Part shown: positions 25,161 to 33,231 of the stretch, piece by piece
How the letters are laid out: each line of letters starts with the position of its first letter
Position numbering within the stretch: position 1 is the first letter of the stretch
Source of the DNA: an uncultured Lachnospiraceae bacterium
GTDB taxonomy: Bacteria > Bacillota > Clostridia > Lachnospirales > Lachnospiraceae
Reading direction: 5' to 3'
Length of the DNA: 64,000 nt
Assembly (NCBI GenBank): GCA_947593655.1
Contig: CANQDS010000002.1
Span: 1-64,000 of the forward strand
The notes under the pieces: model-generated
Told to the model about the DNA's origin: nothing
What the model saw: the letters and a program-made list of their open reading frames with translations, nothing else
The model's database searches: none
Position numbers and translations under genes: made by a program

Positions 25161-26344
25161 AGAGGAAAGAAACCGTAAGCATTTTCCGCGTGCTGGCAAT
25201 CTTTGTGATCGTTGCCATGACCGGGCTGGTTTCTGCGTTTTTCTGCTGGCAGAACCAGTACTATGCGGATGAATGGCTGTGCATATTGTTTTTGGATCTC
25301 GTTTTTTTAATGATCCTGATCTTTGAACTGGAATACGAGAGGAAACGCCGGATGCTGTCGTTTAATATGGCAACCACCTTTTTCCGCGTGGCGGCGGGAT
25401 ATGCGTTCTGCTGCCTGATTTCGATGGCGTTTCCCTATCTGCCGGAGTTTTTCTGTCCGGTGCTTCTGATCCCGCTGATCATGGAGTCCATGAGCAACGA
25501 AACGCTTGCGATCGTTACGGGGATCTTCCTCAATCTGCTGTTCGGAATGATCAGCAGCGGAAACTACTACGAACTGGTCTGCTACTGTCTGCTCACGATC
25601 TTGGGAGGAGTGCTCGCAAAGACGCTGGACAGCCGGAAATTTCGCTTCTGCACCGCGATTCTGCTGTTCTGCATCAGCATATTGTTTCCGGTCGTGTTCT
25701 ATTACTGGAGCTACAAGGAGATCACGCTTACGGTCTATCTGTACGGAGCGGCCAGCGGCCTTGTCACGCTGTTTATGGCGCTTGTCGTTTATGACCGGCT
25801 GCGGCAGGGGAAGGAACGGGAACTGGAAAACCGCTATCTGGACATCCTTTCCGAGGATTACCATGCGGTGAAGGAACTAAAGAAGTTCTTTCCGGCGGAC
25901 TACCGCCATGCGGAGCGGGTATCGGTGATCATGACCGGCTGTGCGAAGGCGCTCGGTTACGACGTCCTTTTGTGTACCGCCGCGGGCTTTTATTACCGCA
26001 TGGGCAAATGGCAGGGCGAGCAGGATCATGTGGCAAACGGCGTCCGCAGGGCGCGCCAGCTGTGCTTTCCGGGGGAACTCGTGCAGATCCTCGCCGAATA
26101 TTACGGGGAGGAACGCCTGCCGCGGACGCCCGAATCCGCGCTGGTGCATATGGTAGATGCCGTCGCCCTGAAAATGGACGCGATGAACCAGAATGTGGGG
26201 CAGAGCCAGTGGAACCACGAAATGATCATTTATCAGACGTTGAACGAATATTCCAGCAACGGGCTGTATGACGAAAGCGGAATGGGAATGAACCAGTTCT
26301 TAAAAGTCCGCGAGTATCTGGTAAAGGAGAAATTGCTGCAATGA
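25157..26344 (+). CDS. Polytopic membrane protein with degenerate HD domain, at the pgpH/yqfF position
   Basis: The 395-residue protein overlaps phoH by 4 nt and ybeY by 4 nt, exactly where Bacillus encodes YqfF (PgpH), a c-di-AMP phosphodiesterase. It has about seven membrane helices (about 10-225) and a cytosolic C-domain. In PgpH the HD domain starts with H(S/A)xxVAxLAE and contains YHDIGK; here I read HAERVSVIMTGCAKALG (about 250) and FYYRMGK (about 277), so the HD dyad is Y-R and the later metal histidines are also absent. The large extracytoplasmic 7TMR-HDED domain of PgpH (about 300 residues) is missing. It is probably an inactive, shortened homologue; a nucleotide-binding regulator or YbeY/PhoH partner is possible. 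Confidence 0.75.
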   Translation: MKRKETVSIFRVLAIFVIVAMTGLVSAFFCWQNQYYADEWLCILFLDLVFLMILIFELEYERKRRMLSFNMATTFFRVAAGYAFCCLISMAFPYLPEFFCPVLLIPLIMESMSNETLAIVTGIFLNLLFGMISSGNYYELVCYCLLTILGGVLAKTLDSRKFRFCTAILLFCISILFPVVFYYWSYKEITLTVYLYGAASGLVTLFMALVVYDRLRQGKERELENRYLDILSEDYHAVKELKKFFPADYRHAERVSVIMTGCAKALGYDVLLCTAAGFYYRMGKWQGEQDHVANGVRRARQLCFPGELVQILAEYYGEERLPRTPESALVHMVDAVALKMDAMNQNVGQSQWNHEMIIYQTLNEYSSNGLYDESGMGMNQFLKVREYLVKEKLLQ

Positions 26345-26841
26345 GTTTTACGATTGAAATAGAATGTGAAGAAACCGGTTTTTCCTTTGATCCGGAAGAA
26401 CTGGCCGAACGGGCGGCTTTCTGCTGCCTGAAAGAGGAGAACTTTCCGTATGAGGCGGAAATCTCCCTTACGATCACAGACGACGCCGGTATCCGGGAGT
26501 TAAACCGCACGCAGCGCGGGATCGACCGGGCGACCGATGTGCTTTCGTTTCCGATGCTAAGCTATGAGGCTCCGGGTGATTTTTCGTTTCTTTCGAAGGA
26601 GCGGGACGAGGATTTCAACCCGGATACGGGAGAGGCTCTGCTCGGCGATATCGTGATCTCCGCGGAACGCGTCCGCGCGCAGGCGCTTGATTACGGGCAC
26701 AGCGAGGAACGGGAATTTGCGTTTCTGATCGTGCACAGTATGCTGCATCTGTTCGGCTATGACCATATGGAAGAGGACGAAGCCCGGCTGATGGAAGAAA
26801 AGCAGAGGCAGATCATGAATATTCTTCAGATCATGCGGTAG
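26341..26841 (+). CDS. ybeY: Endoribonuclease YbeY (rRNA maturation)
   Basis: The 166-residue protein overlaps the preceding gene (ATGA). It has the zinc motif HSMLHLFGYDHMEEDEA, matching HxxxHLxGYDH, and RELNRTQRGIDRATDVLSFP near residue 60, which is typical of the family. YbeY takes part in 16S rRNA 3' processing and ribosome quality control. Gene order phoH-X-ybeY is conserved across Firmicutes. Confidence 0.95.
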   Translation: MSFTIEIECEETGFSFDPEELAERAAFCCLKEENFPYEAEISLTITDDAGIRELNRTQRGIDRATDVLSFPMLSYEAPGDFSFLSKERDEDFNPDTGEALLGDIVISAERVRAQALDYGHSEEREFAFLIVHSMLHLFGYDHMEEDEARLMEEKQRQIMNILQIMR

Positions 26842-26851
26842 GAGGATAAGG

Positions 26852-27976
26852 ATGAAGAAAAGGCTTTTAAGCGCGGCGCTGGTGATTTGCCTGCTTGCGT
26901 CGTTTGGCGGCTGCAGCGGAAAACAGGAACAAACGCTTCTGCCGACGGAACTGATGGAAGGAAGCGGACAGATCGGACAGATCGAAGCGCCGCAGATCAC
27001 GGAGGCCGCAGATCACCACGAGGGAGAGGCGAAGAGCTTTCTGACGGGAGAGTGGATCCCGGCGGAAACGGCCGGGAAGCGGCCGGTTGCCATGATGGTG
27101 GAGAATACCCACGCGACGCTGCCGCAGTACGGGCTGAACCGGGCGGATATCATCGTGGAGTGTCCGGTAGAGGGCGGGATTACCCGTCTGCTTGCGGTTT
27201 TTCAGGACTACAGCGGAATGGGGATCATCGGAAACGTCAGGAGCTGCCGACCGTACTATGTGCCGTTTGCCAATGATTTTGACGCGGTTTATCTGCACGC
27301 GGGCGCAAGCCCGGAAGGAAGCGACCTGCTTAATTCAGGCGCGGTGGATCACATCGACGGAACCAGCGGAACCGGCGGGGCGTTCTATTACCGGGACAAC
27401 AGCCGCCGTGCGCCGCACAATCTCTATACGTCTTCGGAGGGGATCGATCAGGGGATCGAAGCCTTCGGCTTTGAGCGGGAGCATGACGCTTCCTACGCCG
27501 GGAATCTTAGGTTTGCAGACGACGAAGAGCCGGTTCTGCTTTTAAACGGAATGGACGCTGCGGCGGTTTCCCTTTACTATCGGGATGCCCGGCCGTGGTT
27601 TGAATATCACGAAGACGACGGGCTGTACTATCGGTATGAATTTGGAGCCGCGCAGATCGACGGCACGGATCAGTCGCAGCTTGCCGTAAAAAACATCATT
27701 TTACAGGAGTGCGGAAGCTCTTTTTACGACATGGAAGCCGGAACGCTCAATCTGGACTGCTATTCGGGCGGAAACGGGAAATATCTGACAAACGGGAAAT
27801 GCATTGATATTGTCTGGAGGCGGGATTCGAGAAATTCCGCGGTCCGTTATTATGATCTCAGCGGAAACGAGATCACGTTGAATCAGGGGAAAACATGGAT
27901 AGAAGTCATTCAGTCGCAGAATGCGGGGGAGAACAATATCTATGGTACGATCGAAGAATTTGAAAGCGGCAGGTAA
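26852..27976 (+). CDS. DUF3048 (YerB-like) lipoprotein
   Basis: ATG 26852 follows TAGGAGGATAAGG. The signal peptide MKKRLLSAALVICLLASFGG ends in a lipobox with Cys at residue 21. The mature part has the DUF3048 signatures ETAGKRPVAMMVENTHATLP, GVTR-like GGITRLLAVFQDY, GNVRSCRPYYVPFAND and RRAPHNLYTS, and a C-terminal half ending in NQGKTWIEVI. B. subtilis YerB is the best-known homologue; the function is unsettled. It is probably anchored to the outer face of the membrane. Confidence 0.88.
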   Translation: MKKRLLSAALVICLLASFGGCSGKQEQTLLPTELMEGSGQIGQIEAPQITEAADHHEGEAKSFLTGEWIPAETAGKRPVAMMVENTHATLPQYGLNRADIIVECPVEGGITRLLAVFQDYSGMGIIGNVRSCRPYYVPFANDFDAVYLHAGASPEGSDLLNSGAVDHIDGTSGTGGAFYYRDNSRRAPHNLYTSSEGIDQGIEAFGFEREHDASYAGNLRFADDEEPVLLLNGMDAAAVSLYYRDARPWFEYHEDDGLYYRYEFGAAQIDGTDQSQLAVKNIILQECGSSFYDMEAGTLNLDCYSGGNGKYLTNGKCIDIVWRRDSRNSAVRYYDLSGNEITLNQGKTWIEVIQSQNAGENNIYGTIEEFESGR

Positions 27977-27985
27977 ACAGAAAGT

Positions 27986-29653
27986 ATGGGTAAGTCAAAG
28001 AGAAAAGGAACGAATTTTTTAGTTCAGGGTTCGATTCTTGCAATGGCGTCTATCATAAGCCGCATCATCGGGCTGGTTTACCGGATCCCGCTGACGGACA
28101 TCATCGGCGACGTCGGAAACAACTACTACGGCTGTGCGTATGAGGTCTATAATATCATGCTCATCATCTCTTCCTACAGCCTTCCGATCGTGGTTTCCAA
28201 ACTGGTATCGGTTCAGATGGCGAAAAGGCACAGGAGGATGGCCTACCGGGTATTCCAGTGTTCTCTGGCCTTTGCGCTCGTATCGGGGCTGATCGTCGCT
28301 TTGATCGTGTTTTTCGGGGCGGAATTTTTCGCGGGAACGCTGCTGAAAACGCCGAACAGCGTATTTGCGCTCCGGATCCTTGCGCCCGCTTTGGTCATCG
28401 TGGCCGTTTTGGGCGTGCTGCGGGGATTTTTCCAGGGCATGGGAACCATGATCCCGAGCGCGGTATCGCAGATCTTAGAGCAGATCGTAAACGCGATCGT
28501 CAGCGTGTGGGCGGCATATGTCCTTTTCCAGTACGGAACGCGCGTCGGCGCGGTACTCGGCGATCCGGAGCACTATGCGCCGGCTTACGGGGCGGGCGGC
28601 GGGACGCTGGGCTCTACGCTCGGCGCGCTTGCGGCGCTGTTTTTCGTGATCTTCGTATTCTTTGTCTATATGAAGGTGTTCCGCCGGAAGATGCAGCGCG
28701 AACCGGAGACGGCCGTCGATTCCTTCCGGACTACCATGCATGTGCTGATCCTTACGGTCATACCGGTGCTCTTAAGCACCACGATCTATAATATCATTCA
28801 GATCATTGATCAGGGTCTGTTTAAAAACATCGCCAATCTGCAGGGCTATAAGGAAAACGAGATTGACGTCTGGTGGGGCGTTTTTTCCGGGAAATACCGG
28901 CTGATGATCAATGTGCCGATCTCGATCGCCTCCGCGATCGCGTCCTCCTCCGTGCCGGCGCTGACAGTGTCCTACGGGCAGCGCGATATGGAAGCGGTCA
29001 AAAGCCAGCTTCATGCGGCGAACCGTTTCATGATGATCATTGCGTTTCCGAGCGCGGTCGGGCTTGCGGTGCTGGCTCCGGCCATTTTTACCCTGTTGTT
29101 TCCGTCGACGCTTGATTCGCTGGATCTGGCCTCGATGATGATGTACACCGGTTCGGGAGCCGTGGTCTTTACGTCCTTATCGACGCTTTCCAACGGGCTG
29201 CTGCAGGGGATCGACCGCCTGAAGGTTCCGGTCCGCAATGCCGTGATCGCGCTGACCGCGCATATCCTCCTTCTGGTGGTTCTGATGATGTTCTTTCGGT
29301 TAAATATTTATGCGGTTGTGCTTTCCAACCTCTTCTTTGTGTGCTTTATGAGCTTTTTAAACGGAAGGGCGATCGCAAAATACACCGGCTACCGTCAGGA
29401 GTGGGTCAAGACCTTTCTGATCCCGGCGGGCTGCTCGGCGATCATGGGCGCGGCCGCATTCTTTATTTATCACGGCCTCTACCGGCTGACGGAAAGCAAC
29501 GCGGCGTCGCTGATGTCAGCGATCCTTGCGGCCGTTTTCGTCTACGGGGTTCTGATGCTGCTGTTAAAGGGGCTGACCGAAGAAGAACTGCAGCGGTTCC
29601 CGAAAGGGGAGCTGCTGATCCGGCTTGCGAAAAAAGTGCATTTATTGCGGTAA
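27986..29653 (+). CDS. SpoVB/MurJ-type polysaccharide or lipid flippase
   Basis: The 555-residue membrane protein starts at ATG 27986, 9 nt after the lipoprotein gene. About fourteen membrane helices are visible. The start NFLVQGSILAMASIISRIIGLVYRIPL with two glycines and Arg is typical of the MOP superfamily PST branch (stage V sporulation protein B, YtgP). SpoVB is required for spore cortex formation and related proteins flip lipid II. The name is left open because Clostridia carry several paralogues. The ribosome binding site is weak (AGAAAG), so coupling to the upstream gene is possible. Confidence 0.85.
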   Translation: MGKSKRKGTNFLVQGSILAMASIISRIIGLVYRIPLTDIIGDVGNNYYGCAYEVYNIMLIISSYSLPIVVSKLVSVQMAKRHRRMAYRVFQCSLAFALVSGLIVALIVFFGAEFFAGTLLKTPNSVFALRILAPALVIVAVLGVLRGFFQGMGTMIPSAVSQILEQIVNAIVSVWAAYVLFQYGTRVGAVLGDPEHYAPAYGAGGGTLGSTLGALAALFFVIFVFFVYMKVFRRKMQREPETAVDSFRTTMHVLILTVIPVLLSTTIYNIIQIIDQGLFKNIANLQGYKENEIDVWWGVFSGKYRLMINVPISIASAIASSSVPALTVSYGQRDMEAVKSQLHAANRFMMIIAFPSAVGLAVLAPAIFTLLFPSTLDSLDLASMMMYTGSGAVVFTSLSTLSNGLLQGIDRLKVPVRNAVIALTAHILLLVVLMMFFRLNIYAVVLSNLFFVCFMSFLNGRAIAKYTGYRQEWVKTFLIPAGCSAIMGAAAFFIYHGLYRLTESNAASLMSAILAAVFVYGVLMLLLKGLTEEELQRFPKGELLIRLAKKVHLLR

Positions 29654-29704
29654 AAAGTGAATAGATCATAAGAAAAATGCAGATACTGGAAACGGGTGAT
29701 GAAT

Positions 29705-30115
29705 ATGAAGTACAAAGCAGCAGGTATCTGCATTTTTGCTGCGGCGGCTCTGATCCTTCTTCTGGCGGCCGCAGTTTTGAAAACTTCTCCTGAGACGGAA
29801 ACGCCGGTGCCGAAACCGGCGCCGCAGGTTCCGGTCCGGGAAGAAACCGAAAAAGAAAACATCCGGGCAGCCGCTCCGGAGCCGGATACGGAACAGGCGG
29901 TAACAAGCAGCGCGGAAGAAGAGCCGTACCTGTATATCCTGTTTGCCGAGGACGGACGCTTAAGCGTCTATCTTTCGGACGGGAAGACCGTTTATCTGGA
30001 TACGGGCATTTCTGCCGAATCCCTGCCCGAAGAACGGCGCATCCAGCTGGAAAACGGGATCCGTTTCCGAACGGAGGAGGAGCTGTTTTCATTTCTTGAG
30101 AGCTATTCAAGTTAG
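29705..30115 (+). CDS. Membrane-anchored protein of unknown function
   Basis: Start is uncertain between GTG 29696, ATG 29699 and ATG 29705; the last leaves GGGTGA at usable spacing and gives 136 residues. One N-terminal helix (GICIFAAAALILLLAAAVL) is followed by a Pro/Glu/Thr-rich linker (about 28-75) and a small C-terminal domain (YLYILFAEDGRLSVYLSDGK, then EEELFSFLESYSS). The short beta-rich tail recalls the BofC C-terminal region, but the match is too weak to name. It follows the flippase by about 50 nt and precedes a structured intergenic element. Confidence 0.6.
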   Translation: MKYKAAGICIFAAAALILLLAAAVLKTSPETETPVPKPAPQVPVREETEKENIRAAAPEPDTEQAVTSSAEEEPYLYILFAEDGRLSVYLSDGKTVYLDTGISAESLPEERRIQLENGIRFRTEEELFSFLESYSS

Positions 30116-30286
30116 CTGCCAGTTCAGCCAGCCGGTTTCCGATGGGTGGACGTCATGCTTGCATGAACGGCACTCATCGAAAACCGGCTGAGGGAACGCC
30201 TATTTTATGAGCAAAAATAGCTGCAAAGCAGCGGAGAGCGCGTCAGCGCGATTTTGCGAATAGGCGTGAGCTGAACTGTCTGGCAG
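30116..30286 (+). repeat. 171-nt multi-stem structured intergenic element (candidate ncRNA or mobile repeat)
   Basis: An outer stem joins 30116-30128 (CTGCCAGTTCAGC) to 30270-30286 with a 3-nt bulge. Inside are two arms. Arm 1 (30130-30189) is a long hairpin closed by AGCCGGTTT/AAACCGGCT, then CGATG/CATCG and a CATG-CTTG-CATG tip. Arm 2 (30196-30267) is closed by ACGCCTATT/AATAGGCGT, then GCAAAA/TTTTGC, and carries two small hairpins, GCTGC-AAA-GCAGC (30220-30232) and CGCG-TCAG-CGCG (30239-30250). No reading frame or T-run is present. It starts directly at the preceding stop codon. Confidence 0.7.
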
Positions 30287-30289
30287 AAT

Positions 30290-30318
30290 TTGCAAATTCC
30301 GGATTTTTATGATAAGAT
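30290..30318 (+). promoter_or_regulatory. Possible promoter of the FAD oxidoreductase gene
   Basis: TTGCAA (30290-30295) and TAAGAT (30313-30318) are 17 nt apart, just after the structured element and about 45 nt before the start at 30365. The -10 matches consensus at only four positions. Confidence 0.4.
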
Positions 30319-30364
30319 AACGATAGTTTTATCAGGGTTTTCACAGGCAGAAGGGGCGGTGCGT

Positions 30365-31624
30365 ATGAGTAAAAAACATGGGAAAAACTGGGATCTGATC
30401 GTTGCCGGGGGCGGCGCTTCGGGCATGATGGCGGCGATTGCCGCGGCGGAAAGCGGAGCGCATGTCCTTCTTCTCGAACAGAAGAACTGCCTGGGGAAGA
30501 AGCTCTCCGCTACGGGCAACGGGAGATGCAATTTCACCAATGCGGACATGGATCTGGTTCATTTTTACGGGAACCGGGAACTGGCCGGGCGTGCACTGTC
30601 CCGTTTTTCGCTGGAAGATACCCTTTCGTTTTTCCACAGGATCGGGATCCTTCCGAAGCAGAAGAACGGTTATTACTATCCGCACAGCGGACAGGCCGCT
30701 TCCGTGGTCCGCGCGCTGGAAACGGAACTGCGGCGGAAGGACGTAAGCGTCTGCACCGGTGAGGAAGTCACGGAGATCCTTCCGCTTCCTGCCGGATTCC
30801 GCGTCAATACCGGGAACAATTCTTACATAACGGCAAAGCTGCTGCTTGCTACGGGGCTGTTTGCGGCTCCGAAGCTGGGGGGCGGCGCTTCGATGGTGCG
30901 CCTGATCGAACGGCTGGGGCATCATTTTTCTGAGATCGTTCCAGCATTATGCGGATTTTGCTGCGAAGGAGCGGATTTTGCCGCGTTAGCGGGCGTCCGC
31001 ACCGACGGAAGGATCACCGTTTATATCGATGGGGAAGAAGCGGCGCAGGATAGCGGCGAGCTTCAGTTTACCGATTACGGGATCTCCGGGATCCCGACGT
31101 TTCAGGTCAGCCGCACGGCTTCGCTGGCCTTAGCGGAGGGAAAACAGGTGCAGGCTTCGCTGGATTTTCTTCCGGAACTGGGCGTTTCCGGGATCTTGGA
31201 GGAGCTGCAGCTTCGGATCAGAAACTGCAAAGGCTTTGAAACAACGGAAGAAGGATGCAACGGCCTGCTTCCGGCCAAACTGCTTCCGGTTCTGATCCAA
31301 AAAGCCGGGATCTCCCGGAAAACACGGATGAAAGAGCTGTCTGATCAGGAAGCCGGACGCTTAGCGGAGACGATCTCGGATTTTACAGTGGATCTGGTGC
31401 GGGCGAGAGGCTATGAATCGGCGCAGGTCTGCGCGGGCGGTCTTGACAGCGCACAGATCGATCCGGATACGTTGGAATCCCGTCTGGTTCCGGGTCTGTT
31501 CTTTGCCGGGGAGCTTTTGAATGTGGACGGCGTCTGCGGCGGCTACAATCTGCAGTGGGCGTGGTCTTCGGGCTATCTGGCCGGGAAATCCGCGGCCGCG
31601 GAAGCGGGGAAGGGAGCCGTATGA
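30365..31624 (+). CDS. FAD-dependent oxidoreductase, HI0933/COG2081 (BaiN-like) family
   Basis: ATG 30365 (419 codons) follows AGGGGCGGTGCGT; the longer frame to 30290 covers the promoter. The dinucleotide motif IVAGGGASGMMAAIAAAESG (about 11-30) binds FAD, then NCLGKKLSATGNGRCNFTN, a hallmark of the family. The C-terminus carries a second FAD contact (LFFAGELLNVDGVCGGYNLQ). Members have been linked to flavin-dependent reduction of unsaturated compounds, including bile acids; the substrate here is unknown. The next gene, also an FAD enzyme, overlaps by 4 nt. Confidence 0.88.
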   Translation: MSKKHGKNWDLIVAGGGASGMMAAIAAAESGAHVLLLEQKNCLGKKLSATGNGRCNFTNADMDLVHFYGNRELAGRALSRFSLEDTLSFFHRIGILPKQKNGYYYPHSGQAASVVRALETELRRKDVSVCTGEEVTEILPLPAGFRVNTGNNSYITAKLLLATGLFAAPKLGGGASMVRLIERLGHHFSEIVPALCGFCCEGADFAALAGVRTDGRITVYIDGEEAAQDSGELQFTDYGISGIPTFQVSRTASLALAEGKQVQASLDFLPELGVSGILEELQLRIRNCKGFETTEEGCNGLLPAKLLPVLIQKAGISRKTRMKELSDQEAGRLAETISDFTVDLVRARGYESAQVCAGGLDSAQIDPDTLESRLVPGLFFAGELLNVDGVCGGYNLQWAWSSGYLAGKSAAAEAGKGAV

Positions 31625-33213
31625 TAAAGATCAGCCAGTTAAAGCTTCCGGTCGGCCATACCGAAGAAGAACTGCGCCAGCGGATCCGAAAGAAATTGAA
31701 ATTAAAGCCGGGACAGGAATTTTCGTACCGGATCCTGCGGCGTTCCATCGACGGACGGAAAAAACCGGAGATCGCCTATGTCTATACCGTCGGGGTGACG
31801 GTTCCAAACGAAAAAGCGGTATGCCGGAAGGCCGCCCATCCGTCCATAAGCCGGGTGCACGAGGAGTCGTATTCCTGTCCGAAGCCGGGCGAAATACCCC
31901 TGCAGGATCCGCCGGTCGTGATCGGGGCGGGGCCTGCAGGTCTTTTCTGCGCCTATCTTCTGACTTTGTGCGGCTTTGCGCCCATCGTTCTCGAACGGGG
32001 CGCGGCTATGGAAGAACGCACGCGCATCGTCCGTTCCTTCTGGGAAGGGGGAGCGCTGGATCCGGGAACCAACGTCCAGTTCGGAGAGGGCGGGGCGGGT
32101 ACGTTTTCAGACGGCAAATTAAATTCCGCGGTCCGGGATCCGATGTTCCGGAATGCGTTCGTACTGGATACCTTCGTGAAATTCGGCGCGCCCGGACAGA
32201 TCCGTTATGACGCAAAACCCCATATCGGAACGGACATCCTTTCCGATGTGATCGTTTCGATGCGCCGGTATCTGGAAGAGCGCGGCTGCCGTTTCTTTTT
32301 CCGCACGTGCGTGACGGATCTTCTGCTGGAAAACGGGGCAATAAGCGGGGTAGTGTGCGGCGATGGGAGGCAGTTTCGTTCCCGCGCCGTAGTGCTTGCG
32401 CCGGGACACAGCGCAAGGGATACCTTCCGGCGGCTGAAGGAACTGCAAATTACGATGGAAGCCAAGCCGTTTGCCGTGGGATTCCGCGTGGAGCACCCGC
32501 AGGAAATGATCGACCGGGCGCTTTACGGGAAACAGCATAAAGGGCTGCTCCCGGCGGCCGCTTATAAACTGACGTCGAATTTTCCGAACGGCCGGGGCGT
32601 CTATTCCTTCTGCATGTGTCCGGGCGGATATGTCGTGAACGCTTCGTCTGAACCGGGCGGGCTGGCCGTCAACGGCATGAGTAATTCCGCCCGGAACGGA
32701 AAGAACGCCAACAGCGCCATCATCGTATCGGCGGGGCCAAACGATTTTCCGGGGGAGGATCCGCTTGCAGGGATGCGCTTTCAGGAAGATCTCGAGCGCC
32801 GCGCCTTTGCGCTTGCCGCGGGGAAGATCCCGCAGCAGCTTTACGGAGACTACTGCCGCGGGCAGGCGTCCTTAAGTTACGGTGCGTTTTCCACCGAAAC
32901 AAAAGGAGCCGCCGCGCTTACGAATTTAAGAGGACTGCTTTCTCCGGAAATGGAAGCATCCTTTCAGGCGGGAATGGCGCATTTTTCGCGGATCCTGCCG
33001 GAATTTGACCGGGAGGACGCCATTCTCTCCGGAATCGAATCGCGGACTTCGTCGCCGCTTCGGATCCTGCGGGGCGAAACGCTCGAGAGCTCCGTCCGGG
33101 GGCTGTATCCCTGCGGGGAGGGAGCCGGATATGCCGGCGGGATCCTTTCTGCGGCGATGGACGGGCTGCGCGCCGCGGAAGCGGTCATCCGAAAATACAA
33201 ACCAGATTATTAG
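31621..33213 (+). CDS. FAD-dependent protein, COG2509-type dehydrogenase
   Basis: ATG 31621 overlaps the preceding stop (ATGA). The 530-residue protein has an N-terminal basic domain (about 1-90) typical of this family, then VVIGAGPAGLFCAYLL (about 100-115) for FAD, NVQFGEGGAGTFSDGKLNS, and FCMCPGGYVVNASSEPGG. The C-terminal LYPCGEGAGYAGGILSAAMD closes the FAD site. These proteins are common in Clostridia and chloroplasts, with unknown physiological reactions. The tight coupling with a COG2081 enzyme suggests shared redox chemistry or simple operon housekeeping. Confidence 0.85.
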   Translation: MIKISQLKLPVGHTEEELRQRIRKKLKLKPGQEFSYRILRRSIDGRKKPEIAYVYTVGVTVPNEKAVCRKAAHPSISRVHEESYSCPKPGEIPLQDPPVVIGAGPAGLFCAYLLTLCGFAPIVLERGAAMEERTRIVRSFWEGGALDPGTNVQFGEGGAGTFSDGKLNSAVRDPMFRNAFVLDTFVKFGAPGQIRYDAKPHIGTDILSDVIVSMRRYLEERGCRFFFRTCVTDLLLENGAISGVVCGDGRQFRSRAVVLAPGHSARDTFRRLKELQITMEAKPFAVGFRVEHPQEMIDRALYGKQHKGLLPAAAYKLTSNFPNGRGVYSFCMCPGGYVVNASSEPGGLAVNGMSNSARNGKNANSAIIVSAGPNDFPGEDPLAGMRFQEDLERRAFALAAGKIPQQLYGDYCRGQASLSYGAFSTETKGAAALTNLRGLLSPEMEASFQAGMAHFSRILPEFDREDAILSGIESRTSSPLRILRGETLESSVRGLYPCGEGAGYAGGILSAAMDGLRAAEAVIRKYKPDY

Positions 33214-33231
33214 AAAGTTGAGGAAAGATCC

